In this document: positions 47,062 through 56,913 of the stretch, piece by piece | Layout: each line of letters opens with the position of its first letter | Position numbering within the stretch: position 1 is the first letter of the stretch | Assembly (NCBI GenBank): GCA_023897205.1 | Contig: JAHWDD010000010.1 | Location: 124,001 to 188,000, forward strand | From: Exophiala sp. HKRS030 | Taxonomy: Eukaryota; Ascomycota; Eurotiomycetes; Chaetothyriales; Herpotrichiellaceae | Length of the DNA: 64,000 nucleotides | Reading direction: 5' to 3' | The notes under the pieces: model-generated | What the model saw: the letters and a program-made list of their open reading frames with translations, nothing else | Told to the model about the DNA's origin: nothing | Databases searched by the model: none | Program-made: the position numbers and the translations under genes

Positions 47062-47111
47062 GTAAGGCAACCACACCGCAATGTCGCTCAAATACTAATC
47101 CTAGTCCCTAG
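47062..47111 (+). other. tRNA intron 2 (spliceosomal type, D stem, after position 23)
   Basis: 50 nt, donor GTAAGG, branch TACTAAT with its A 13 nt before the CCCTAG acceptor. An earlier TAG at 47102-47104 is too close to the branch and would not give a tRNA. Confidence 0.8.
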
Positions 47112-47116
47112 GCGTC

Positions 47117-47169
47117 GTAAGTTTCTCCCCTCCTTAGGGAAGAGTTCCCCTGCTAATACATACTCTCAG
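47117..47169 (+). other. tRNA intron 3 (spliceosomal type, anticodon stem, after position 28)
   Basis: 53 nt, perfect donor GTAAGT, branch GCTAAT with its A 13 nt before CTCAG. The junction is unambiguous because no sliding is possible, so pairing of the anticodon stem independently fixes GT-AG ends. Confidence 0.85.
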
Positions 47170-47178
47170 AGACTGAAG

Positions 47179-47197
47179 TTAGACTTCGGTTCAGTTT
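47179..47197 (+). other. Canonical tRNA intron at 37/38
   Basis: 19 nt between anticodon-loop positions 37 and 38. It contains ACTTC, able to pair with GAAG of the anticodon loop, as in ordinary fungal tRNA-Phe introns cut by the tRNA splicing endonuclease. Confidence 0.85.
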
Positions 47198-47211
47198 ATC
47201 TGAAGGTCCTG

Positions 47212-47222
47212 TGTTCGATCCA
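47212..47222 (+). promoter_or_regulatory. Pol III B box
   Basis: TGTTCGATCCA matches the B box (T-loop) consensus. It lies about 208 bp after the A box, far beyond the normal 30-60 bp but within distances reported to be tolerated in yeast. Confidence 0.8.
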
Positions 47223-47236
47223 CAGTGGTCGCAGTC

Positions 47237-47244
47237 TTTTTTTT
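47237..47244 (+). terminator. Pol III terminator of the tRNA-Phe gene
   Basis: Eight consecutive T residues start 4 nt after the discriminator base, a strong RNA polymerase III stop signal. Confidence 0.85.
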
Positions 47245-47865
47245 CCTTTTCAAGGTCTTGTGTGAGGATGTGCCAAGACGCCAAGCACATATGTACATAG
47301 CCCGCGGCACGCAGGCTGCTCTCTTACGACTCTCCAGCTTGGAAGTCGATGTCGCCCTGTGCCTGTAGATAGGCAACCCTGTTGCACTTCTTCGTTTTGG
47401 TACGCCGACGATCCGCCCCTGACATCTTGCATTTCTCCTTTTGGACGGACGGCTTTCTTTTTTAACACCCGTTTCTTCGGTGCATTTGCCGAGGTAGATG
47501 GCACACGGCACTCTGTATTTGGGACTTACTCCCGGATACGGGAACCTATCCATAGAACGTACATTTTGCTGGTGCCGGGACTTGCCAGCTATGGAAACGA
47601 GGAATATCAAAAGGCACTGGGAAGGAATAATGCGATGACAAACCTGTCAGTGATCCCGACACGCCGTAGCACCGTCGCGCGAATATATATATATATATAT
47701 TCTCGTGCGGAAAAGGGAATGGTTGTTTGGTTGTTTGGTTGCTTCTGATTTTTCATTTCGTTATATTTCAATTCCTTACATGATATCACCATTCTGCATT
47801 GTCAGTCGGTCTTTCCTCAGGGCATGATGCCGACATGGTTTTCATCAATCCAAAAGATAATCATT
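47245..47865. other. Intergenic region
   Basis: This region lies between the tRNA gene and the 3' end of the epoxide hydrolase. A TA repeat occupies about 47683-47701 and a triplicated GGTTGTTT-like motif 47719-47741. No gene is supported. Confidence 0.5.
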
Positions 47866-49170
47866 TCAATCAATCATCCTCAAAATCTCCTCGACACATC
47901 TCTCCGGCTGTTCCTGGTTGACCCAATGGCCGGCTCCGTCCACGAGGACGGTCCCCCTGTACATTCCGGGTTCGACACTCTTGTTCGTTTCCATGGCCTC
48001 GACGGCCCCCGGTTCCTGGTACGTCCCCCAGTCACTCTTGCCGCCGACGAACACCGTCGGGACCGCGAGTTTCGCGCCACTCCAGAGAGTCATCTCACCC
48101 GCTATCTCGGGCGACGTCTGGATGCGGTACCAGTTCAGGCCACCCTGGAAGGTGGTGCGGCCCCATTCGCCCACGTACACCGCCAGTTCGGGGTCCGGGA
48201 GCCACCGTCCCGCCCTGTTGGCCACGGTGCCGGGATCTTCGCTCGCCATGTCCCGGGCCACAGCCTCGCGCATCGTGTCGGCCAGGTCCATGATGTAGTA
48301 GCGCGGCATCTGGGACAGGGCGGGCGCCGTCCACCCCGCGAGGGCGTGAGGGGAGTTGCCGTCCCAGTCGGCGGATTTGAGGTGGAAGTAACCCCTGAGG
48401 AATTCGTGCAGGGCGGGACCCGTGGGGTAGGTCATTTCGTCGTTGGACGCCGGCGTGCAGTAGTACCATTTGTAATGCTTGCGGGGACGGGGTAGTTGAG
48501 AGAGGGACGTGTGAATGTCTTTGTCGTTGCTGTTGTTACCTTGTGCTTCGTCGCCGGCACCTCCTTGGGTCGGTGTTGCTGCTTCTGCTGCTGCTGCTGC
48601 TGATGTAGTGGTAGTGGTCGACTGACCATAAGATGGAGACGTGCCAAATGGCAGAGAGGGTGGACCTTTGAAAGGATGGGACATCAATACGAGACGACGA
48701 AACATGTCTGGACGAGCGAGCGCGCAGTACGTCGCCGTCACGGCTCCAAAGTCGTGCCCTACGATGGCGGCGGCGTGAGTGTAACCTAGCGCGCTGACGA
48801 GGGTGACGGTGTCCCTGATCAGGGTCGTCGGACTGAACGAGGTAGCGGCCAGAGGCTGGCGGGAGAACGTCCGACCAAATCCGCGTTGGTCAAAAGCCAC
48901 GGCATGGTACCCCTTTGCCGATAGTAGAGGGAGGATCTTGCGCCAGGAATACGCGATCTCGGGAAAGCCATGGCACAGGACGATCAGAGGTGGTGGTTTG
49001 GTGTCTGCAGAGGAGGTGAGAGTCGAGGGCAGAGATTCGAGAATGTGAAATACCAAACCACGAGGACTGGTGTCGACGAACCGAGATGTTATGCCCTCGG
49101 GAAGAGAGAGGGGAGGAAGTGTGGTTGGATCAGGGGAGGTGGAAGGGGAGTCTTGATGTGTGTATGCCAT
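47866..49170 (-). CDS. Epoxide hydrolase (alpha/beta hydrolase fold)
   Basis: A single exon of 434 residues. The oxyanion motif is CHGFPE (residues 66-71). The nucleophile elbow is IVGHDFG, with Asp140 in the nucleophile position, as expected for epoxide hydrolases and haloalkane dehalogenases. The family helix block FDQRGFGRT precedes it. The cap contains tyrosines (KHYKWYYC, LNWYRIQ) that could activate the epoxide. The catalytic His lies in GAGHWVNQEQPE near the end, and VFVGGKSDWGTYQEPG marks the acid turn region. An Ala/Thr/Gln-rich insertion (about residues 185-215) in the cap is unusual. Cytosolic, with no signal peptide. It probably opens an epoxide of an aromatic or lipid substrate. 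Confidence 0.9.
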   Translation of the reverse strand: MAYTHQDSPSTSPDPTTLPPLSLPEGITSRFVDTSPRGLVFHILESLPSTLTSSADTKPPPLIVLCHGFPEIAYSWRKILPLLSAKGYHAVAFDQRGFGRTFSRQPLAATSFSPTTLIRDTVTLVSALGYTHAAAIVGHDFGAVTATYCALARPDMFRRLVLMSHPFKGPPSLPFGTSPSYGQSTTTTTSAAAAAEAATPTQGGAGDEAQGNNSNDKDIHTSLSQLPRPRKHYKWYYCTPASNDEMTYPTGPALHEFLRGYFHLKSADWDGNSPHALAGWTAPALSQMPRYYIMDLADTMREAVARDMASEDPGTVANRAGRWLPDPELAVYVGEWGRTTFQGGLNWYRIQTSPEIAGEMTLWSGAKLAVPTVFVGGKSDWGTYQEPGAVEAMETNKSVEPGMYRGTVLVDGAGHWVNQEQPERCVEEILRMID

Positions 49171-49743
49171 GATGTGTATGTGTTATGAGAAGCAGTAGCT
49201 CGGGGTGGATGAATTTCCCTTGAAGACTGTACGGGAATACTTGCAGAAGATTATATGCTTCTCGTGGATGCTATGAGGTCTAATGAGTCAGAGTGATATT
49301 GGAACGTCTGGTCCAATCGAAACATGACGTGAGGTTTGGTGGTCAAGGATAAAAGTAGAATGGATGATATATAGACCGAGGTGCTTTTGATGGGCCGATA
49401 GCGGGGCTAGGCGGATACTGCGGGTGGGAGGCACTGGTGCGGTACCGGGAATACTTCAACAACCACTGGGAATACCATGTGGATAGATATTGCGTATGCT
49501 TCTAAGAGATAGAGGACATATCGACGCATGGTTCGTATACATTCCCTAATCTGGTGCTTCGTCCGTATGAGTGTGATTTGATGCAGAGACCTGACGTGGT
49601 GCAGAGACCTGATATGACATGATTCGATCAAAATGCGAAGTCCTTATTTAGTTGATCCCTCGTCAAGTTCCCATGTAACAACTGGCCTTATTCATAAAGA
49701 CTTTGGTAGACTGTACGTGATATTCCCTTTGTCCGATACCTGT
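49171..49743. other. Intergenic region
   Basis: This is the promoter side of the epoxide hydrolase and 3' flank of the dual-finger regulator. Direct repeat units like GACCTGAYRTGRTGCAGAG occur near 49588-49620. No gene is supported. Confidence 0.45.
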
Positions 49744-52024
49744 TCAGCTCTCACCATGCCATGACTCATTGTCCAACAACACCAATATCGACTTGAACAC
49801 TGTCGAAATTCTAACTTGGAAACTTTCCAACAAGACAATGCCAATCTTCACCTGTCCAGATAGCTTGACTTTTGCCTCAGAGTCATTCTCTGTTCCTAAT
49901 TTCGCAATTGCAAAAACAAGAGTCGCAAGAAACACACAGACGGCGTCATGAGTGGCCTCGAACCTCCTTCGTGCTCTCTGCGATGCGACTATCTCTTCAC
50001 CGGCGCCGAGAATCTGGCCAGCGTGGCTCAATGCCAGATCATAGTGACCGCTATGCGTCCATTGATCCAATACCCTGGCATGGAGATCTCCCAGCTCGAC
50101 AGGGGTGGCTGATCTTGAGGCACCTTCACGAGCGACAATTGTATGAGCTATGTCTTGAAAATGCTCCAATGGTGTATGGAGAGCCATCACTATTGTGAAA
50201 AGTAGGGTCCTTGCAGATGGCATCTCTGTGAACTCTGTTGGTTTTGATTCCAAAAGTCGCTGTGAGTACATTTCAATTGTTTCGGGTCTCCAGTACTGTC
50301 CCATTGGCGATGAACAGTTTCCCGTGGGGTGGCTCATTGCAAACCAAGATATGGAACCAATACATGACAGCTCTTGGTAGAAGGTTGTCACTGACGCTGT
50401 ATCAAGGAAATTTTGTGGATCGCTGTGTTCCAGCCTGCCCAGGAGTGTTTGAACAAGCTGAAGGTGCGGTCGTGCGAAACTTGGTTGTAATTGTAGTAAC
50501 AATGTGCGATAACATTCGATGATCAGAATGTCGTTGATCACGATGATTCCTTCAGAAGCTGAGTCAAGCAGGAGATCAGTATTGTCTAGCAATGTTTGAT
50601 GATCTGCCATTGCTTGGACGAGTCCAGAATGAGATGCTTCACTGATCTCATCGGATCTCTGGTGTCCACTGCATAGCCCGAATATCTCTAGGGCTATATA
50701 TGTTTGCAGCAGACTAGCTGACCTTTCCAATGTATTGATGCTGCAATCATCTAGAATAAGATACGTGAGCATCCTTTGGCTGTCAGTGTAGTACAGTTTG
50801 GCAATGATCTCGCTTCCAGCAGAATTACTGAACAAAGCGCCGACGGCAGCCATGGCAAGTACCTGTGCGGGAAGGGTATGTACAGAGACTTCATAGTCCG
50901 TAAAAGAAGAGAAGACCTCATCGACATGTCGGAAGAAAATGCGAATCAACACATCAATCACCTCAATGTCGTATTGCCGTGGAATCAGCGGACGCTTGAT
51001 CCAAGAGTCTAGGCGTTCGCGTTGATCCTGAGACGGGGTGTCCCGGGCAAATACAGCTCGATTAAGCCTCTCATAAGCAGTATCAGTCTGAATATCGCTA
51101 CCGTAGCTGTTGGTAAGCATCGTCTCATCAAAAAGTATATCGAAAGATGTAGAATCACCAGGGTCAAATCCCAGGCCATTCAAGAATTCGGATCCGATGT
51201 CGAATAGACAAAGAGCCTATGAGATATTAGCGAGGGATCTATGGCCTCTTTGTGTAAAATAGTATACCTGGCTATAGTCGACCTCTTGTAATTCGGACTG
51301 CAGATCAACCAAGGGGGAAATACCTTCATGCTGTCCTGCTATTAAAGGCGAAAAATAGGGATCTGATGGTCGCAATCGTTCGTCATCTGCTATGACAGTT
51401 TCGAAGTCCTCAAGAACTTCAGTGGCTATGTCAATTGGGGGAGACCCTTGGGTAGGAAAAGATTCCATAATCGGTCCTGTCATGTCCGGCTCATGGGTCC
51501 TTTGAAGCCAAGTAGAGGCAGACGCGTTTCCTCGACGCTTTTCTCTCTGATAGGTACATGCCGTATTCTTAATGGAGCATTTTTGGCACGGTGAACTCCC
51601 ATTGCATTTCAACTTCTTGCTATGACAGTAGTCACAGGCAAGCCTTACCCGTGGCCTGCGTTGGCTTCGAGATGTGGTGGGAATATCTAGCATTTCCCGG
51701 CGTTTGGGGCATGATTTGCCCATATGCCTGCGCAAAACATCATCACGTTGATAGTGCTCGCCGCATAACTTGCAGACAAATGGTGCTGCACCGCTGTCTT
51801 GACCCAGATTAGCATTCGATCAGGAGGCAATCCATAGATAGTGATATCATACGTATCAGTAGATGCCTGGCCAAATGCTCTGCTCGGCTGAAAGTGCGTC
51901 CACAGATTGAACACTGAAGTTGACATATATGTTAACGAACGTGTGTATGTAGTGTGTCAGAGGAACGTACGGTACGATCAGCAGTCGCACTGGCATTGTC
52001 CGTGGGAGCTTGCAGTTCCTCCAT
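49744..52024 (-). CDS. Transcription factor with C2H2 fingers plus Zn2Cys6 cluster and fungal-specific domain
   Basis: Exons 52024-51971, 51913-51853, 51797-51268 and 51216-49744 encode 705 residues. Finger 1 (Cys19, Cys22, His35, His39) is built from exons 2 and 3. Finger 2 (Cys47, Cys50, His63, Cys68) is C2HC. A Zn2Cys6 binuclear cluster follows at residues 93-119 (ACDYCHSKKLKCNGSSPCQ and two more Cys). The rest, about 210-700, matches the fungal-specific regulatory region, with VIDVLIRIFFRHVDEVFSSF and later helices. This combined architecture is known in a minority of ascomycete regulators. The gene is divergent from a second regulator-like gene, with 352 bp between putative starts. The likely targets are the neighbouring oxidase and hydrolase genes (inference). 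Confidence 0.85.
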
Positions 52025-52376
52025 ATCCGAGCATCATTCAGGCAGTGGAAGGTGGAGAATGACGATGAACATGAGATGAAGATGACTGAACTTTAGACCA
52101 ACACCAGGTTCGAGAAAGCCGAAGTACGGACAAAGTGCGGGATATCGGGGGAAAGCCATCGACCAGGTTGAGTAGGAGGCACCCGGCCTACATGTGGATA
52201 AGCGAGGCTCCATAAAGTATGGGGTATTGAATAGTCAGTAAGATACTGTTTGTGACATGTATTCACTTCCAGCTCAGTGGCTTCATCGCTTCCTGCCTTC
52301 CTTCACGATTTTCTCTCATGGACCCGGCACCATTCACTAGACATTTCTACATGCATTGTCAGCAACAGGTGGAACA
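52025..52376. other. Divergent promoter between two regulators
   Basis: 352 bp shared between the dual-finger regulator and the second regulator-like gene. No obvious TATA box on either side. Confidence 0.45.
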
Positions 52377-54047
52377 ATGTCAGTACACCACACCACTACT
52401 CTATCCACAGCAAGCCTGCAGTACAATCGGTGGACGCCTGAAGAATATGCCGCAGAGCAAGATCAGCAACATCCAGGTGCGATCTTCTTGAGGAAATACA
52501 AGAATGATTTGCTCGAGAAAGAGGGTAGGCAAGGACACCAAAGGCTCTTGAACAAGGAAAGGGCACCTTGCCTACAAGCACTCGCCAAGTCTACAAATAC
52601 CTTGCATGCAAGTGAATCCTCACTATGTTTAAGTCTCCGATCAACGCGAATAAGTCAAGCTAATGACCGTATCAGCCTGCATGGCCATTGAGCTCCTTCC
52701 AGGTGGAACTCGACCTACCTCCAGTAGACGAGACTCAGTTGTTGTGTTCTGTACCTTTTACTCGATTTTCTCATCACTACACCACTCTGCACTACATAGG
52801 TGCGGCACCGTGCATGACAGACGGTGGCTACTTTTCTCATGCTCTGGCCGCACTCGGTGCTGCGCTGCAAGGCTCTCCTTACCGCGTGGCTCTTTGGCTG
52901 CATGCAAACCGTACACTTACTGCTACCTTGGCCATCAACAACAGAAGACTTCGAGAATTGAAAGCGCATATAGCAGTGAGTCGCATATCCAGGGGCCAAC
53001 TGCGGTATGACTTACTGACGTCGATTATGACAGTGGCCACTGATTGAGACGGCCGCCGTCATGAGCAGTGATCTGGTCTTATGGAGACGTGCTAACATCG
53101 CTCGCGGATTCCCTGAAACGGTGGCTTCTATTACCAGAATTATGAATGGCAAGAAACTAATCTGATGCAGGCTATAAGGAGATGGTGGAAGATTCTGGGA
53201 GGTGCCGCAGCCCGAGGTGCACACATGTAAGATCAGCCCTCGATGCGGCAGACAATACTGACTTCGAAGATTCGGCTCACTCACACTGTATACTCTGCAA
53301 CTTGACCTTCTAAAAGCACTACATATGGGTACGACACCAACCATAGCCGCGTCATTTGGCCATCTTCCGCTAGGAGAACCCCCAGATTTCTCAATCCTAG
53401 ACGTTCAGGATCAACTCTTCAACGAGGCCAGCGACTCAGAGACACGTGAAGAGAATATTCTTTCTCGTCTCTTGATTATCTTGAACCATCTTTTAACATA
53501 CAACTCCATTCTTCATCCATTTCAAGGCAAATCGATCGGAACACCAGAAACAAAATTTAAAGTATCATCACTTACTCAAGAAGAGCAAACCCATCGATCT
53601 CGTAAACGAATTGCCAATGCACTTTCACATTGGCATCAACGGCATTTCGAAGCCGTATCAGCAGAGCTTCAAACTTTATACTGCTTGACAAAGCTTTGCT
53701 TTCTAGAGCCTAGACTCCAGTCATTACTTACAGAAGCTGGCTATCCACCTCGATGCACTCATGGCTGGGCGTCCGGATTTGGGCCGTCCTGTTCACCCGC
53801 TCCAGAAGCTGTACACTATGCCTGGCTGATTCTTGAGTTTGTCTCTCACTCCAAAGACCGGGTCGCTTTGTGGTTGCCCATCGCCACATTCTTGGCTGCT
53901 CTTTGCATATGGAGAAATATCAAATCTAACGGGGATTCCCGAACATATGGATCGATCAAGGTCCTCAAGCTTTTTCGAGACGAGCTTGTGACCATGCCCT
54001 GGCCTTGCTGCTCTGTCATGATTCAGACTCTGGATATATTGTCATAA
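52377..54047 (+). CDS. Regulator-like protein with fungal-specific domain but no visible DNA-binding motif
   Basis: The 3' exons are supported: 52676-52975, 53034-53120, 53171-53226, 53270-54047. They give about 406 residues resembling the middle-homology region of fungal regulators (AAARGAHIFGSLTLYTLQLD, then LLKALHMGTTPTIAASFGH). The 5' end is uncertain. The best first exon is 52377-52607 (MSVHHTTTLSTASLQYNRW), joined through a GC donor (CAT|GCAAGT) and branch GCTAAT, giving about 483 residues. The donor at 53121 (GTGGCT) is weak. No zinc cluster or C2H2 finger is present, so it may be a co-regulator, or a DNA-binding exon may be missing. A 10-bp inverted repeat (GTAGGCAAGG/CCTTGCCTAC, 52525-52575) lies in the first exon. 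Confidence 0.5.
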
Positions 54048-54725
54048 GATCCTGCGTTTCCCAGGGAGGGTGACGGATAATATGGCTGTAATAAAAGCCC
54101 TGCTTTGTAACATGCCGTACAAGTAAAGTTCGTTACTGTATGTGAGCCGGTCAAAGTATCATTCAAGAAATGAGGAGAAGAGTATCCACGAGCGTGGCAG
54201 GACCTCTAACATTGAGGGTCACCAGCATCATCTCGGCAATATGCTCGGGTCAGGTGGGGGATTCGGCCGAATTCACCTCCAGGTGTTGAACACGATGCCC
54301 AATATGAGATCATCTATGGAGACCTTGGGCTAGAGCATAGCTGGACTATCGTCTTTTCTAGCTGCTCCTCCAGGGCATCCCTAGTGGAAGCGTATTTCGT
54401 CCTTGCCAAGCGCCTGTCTATGGTGTACCCATAGAGAGAATTGTATGTTAGTCGACATCAGGCTGTTGCGCGCCATGAAGCTCGAACATCTCAGCTCCGA
54501 AGCTCTCTCGACCCCTTTGAAGGTATACCCCCTCCGATACCGCCTTGGCCTTGATCTTCAGTGATCAACATGGTACGGCAATTGCAGAGCAATCGGCCGA
54601 AGACCTAAATTCCGGGGCTATCGAGCCTGTTCGTGCCATGCTTCTGGACGAAGCAATACATAACTACTCGCCTCCATCGGCAGGAATCATGAATTGAACC
54701 AACTTCTCCAAGTAAACTTCTCATC
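54048..54725. other. Intergenic region
   Basis: This is the 3' flank of the regulator-like gene and promoter of the FAD oxidase. Short frames only. Confidence 0.5.
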
Positions 54726-56333
54726 ATGATCGGAAGGGATGTTTTGAAAGCGTTTGTACTCGTTGGGCTTACAGCCTCTCTGTGCGCCGGTAGTATTCTT
54801 CAGGATCTTGGACCCAAACTTTCGCCTCAAGCGTGGATCACCACAAACAACTCGACTGCTGTTCGATGGAGTGATTACCATCCACCTACGGCCGGCTACT
54901 ATGTTCATGTGGCAGAGGAAGCAGATGTTGCAACAACTGTCAGTATTGAAAACCAAATTGTCAATGCCAATGCTGACAGACTGACACACCTCAGGTTAAA
55001 TACTGCAACAACCATAATATTGGCTTCCTCGCTCAGTCTGGTGGTCGTGGATGGAGTACTACATTCAACACAACAAAGGACTATGTCATAATGGACCTGC
55101 GGAACCTCAACTTTGTCGTCATCAATGGCGAGACAAACTGCTCATGTTGGCGGTGGTGCCAATTTTGGGGAGATTGTCGATGCTGCCTATGAGAACGGAC
55201 TGCAAATGGGTGAGTGTACATCTTATCTGCCGTTTCTATCTGTATGTCTGAGTGTTTCCGGCTCTGACATCCTCAACAGTCAACGGTGGATGTAATTGCG
55301 TTGGGCAAGGGGCATTGCTAGGAGGTGGCCTCAGTCGATTCTCGAACCGATATGGCATGGCTTTGGATCAAATTCTGTCCGCGAACCTGGTCACAGCTGA
55401 AGGCCAGATGATTGCCGTTTCCAACTCTTCCCACCCAGATCTTTTCTGGGCCCTGAAGGGGGCGGGAGCCAATTTTGGTATTGTGACGTCCACCTTACAG
55501 AAAGCCTACCCTGTCATCGACGATGGAATGGTATGGTACGGTGTCCTTTCGTTCCCTCGCAGCAAGCTGGAGGGCTACATCGATGCTCTCAACAATTTGA
55601 ATCTCACTGAAGACATGGTCATTCACTGGGGCTTCAACTACGACACTCCCAACTCCACGGGCACTCCCATCATCACTTCCCAGGTGTTCTTCTGGCGAGG
55701 AGATGCCGAGGCTGGCAAGAAAGCCTTCAAGCCTCTCTACGACTTGGACCCGTTCAGTGACACGACCCAAGTCATGCCCACCACCGACTTGAACAGCTAC
55801 GTTGATGGCTTCTGTGAGGTTGGAGGTCGCAAGCCAGGCTGGCACGTCGGGCTGAAATCCCTGGATTACAACACGTTTTCGTCGGTTTGGGACCGTTGGG
55901 TGGACTTTGTGAATGGCTCCCAGTTGTACCATACAGAAATCCTCGTCGAGACCTATTACACCGAAGGGATAAGGAGGGCCGCAACTACCAAAGACGCTGC
56001 GTACGCACAGAGAGACGTCAACCACTTCGCCATGACAATTCCATATTGGGAGGATCCATCAATGGACAGGGAAGTACAGGCATACGGAAGTGGAATCCGT
56101 GATATGTTCAAAAACACGAGTGGCTTTAACCCTGACAAAATGTAAGTTGTGGAAGGTCTCCTAACGATGAACACATAATGCTGACATTCAGTGACTTGCA
56201 CAGGTACATCAACTTTGCATATGGTGACGAGCCACTTGAAGAGATCTACGGAGATAGTCTGCCACGTCTGAGAACTCTCAAAAAGCAGTGGGATCCAAAT
56301 GGCAAGTTCAATCAATGGTTTCCAATAGTCTGA
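54726..56333 (+). pseudogene. Berberine-bridge-type FAD-linked oxidase, broken by a one-base frameshift
   Basis: Exons 54726-54938, 54995-55209, 55280-56141 and 56204-56333 would encode about 472 residues of a secreted FAD_binding_4/BBE oxidase. A signal peptide covers about residues 1-21. FAD-domain blocks are RWSDYHPPTAGYYVHV, GFLAQSGGRGWSTTF, GGCNCVGQGALLGGGLSRF and GAGANFGIVTS. The C-terminal BBE domain ends YINFAYGDEPLEEIYG and WDPNGKFNQWF. In exon 2, around 55131-55140, the frame must shift by one base (one extra nucleotide) to pass from the RNLNFVVINGE block to the VDAAYENGLQM block, and no intron can explain it. Everything else, including splice phases, is intact, so this is either a recent inactivation or a sequencing error. 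Confidence 0.75.
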
Positions 56334-56913
56334 GCTGGTGTCATTGGATTATACGAGTCATATGTACGTAAAATGCACGGTTACAGAATTTCCTATCTTA
56401 AAACATTTCTTTCAACGTCCACTTGTCCATGACAGTGGAAGCACATGGTGTCGAACCTAGTATGTGAATTCGCAATGATGTCCCGTATACTCCGTAGTGC
56501 AATGGTCACTCCTCGAGGAGCATGCCATGCCTTGCATTTGCACACTAGCTAGACAGCCCTCCTTTCGGTACCCTTCAGTTGTCCCTGATGACGCACGGTC
56601 GGTACTTGTGGGGGCTAGTGATCATGCTTCAACTCTCACATCTGCCGACGCTTCTCAAGGCGAGAGAGGCCAGATGGCTAGTATCGGTGGTGCCAGCGCA
56701 AATGAGCTACAACGGCCGAGATCCTACACCCGATGTACCTTCGAAAACACTATGAGCGCGTTACAATGGTGGTTCTAGTGTACGGGTCTTGTGCAGTATC
56801 GTGTCACAATTCTGAGAGGGATCGGTGCCGGTGTTCTTATAATGATGCAGAGATGTTCTCCATTGAAAGTCTCCTCACTATCTAGCATTTCAGATCCTCG
56901 TACTTTTTCAGCC
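56334..56913. other. Intergenic region
   Basis: Promoter region of the CocE/S15 hydrolase. The upstream in-frame codons before 56914 look non-conserved. No gene supported. Confidence 0.5.

Larger units (their letters stand above)
46984..47233 (+). tRNA. tRNA-Phe(GAA) interrupted by three GT-AG introns plus the canonical 37/38 intron
   Basis: Exons 46984-46998, 47054-47061, 47112-47116, 47170-47178 and 47198-47233 join to exactly 73 nt. The product folds as a complete tRNA-Phe. The acceptor stem is GCGACTA with TGGTCGC (one G-U pair), then discriminator A73. The D stem is GCTC/GAGC. The anticodon stem is TCAGA/TCTGA around CTGAAGA, with anticodon GAA at 47175-47177. The T arm is CTGTG-TTCGATC-CACAG. 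Invariant T8, A14, G18, G19, A21, T33, T54, T55, C56 and A58 are all present, as are the Phe identity bases G20, G34, A35, A36 and A73. It resembles yeast tRNA-Phe closely, with changes paired in the acceptor stem. Three insertions after positions 15, 23 and 28 have spliceosomal signals. A Pol III terminator follows at once. The D and anticodon stems can form only after their removal. Confidence 0.9.
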
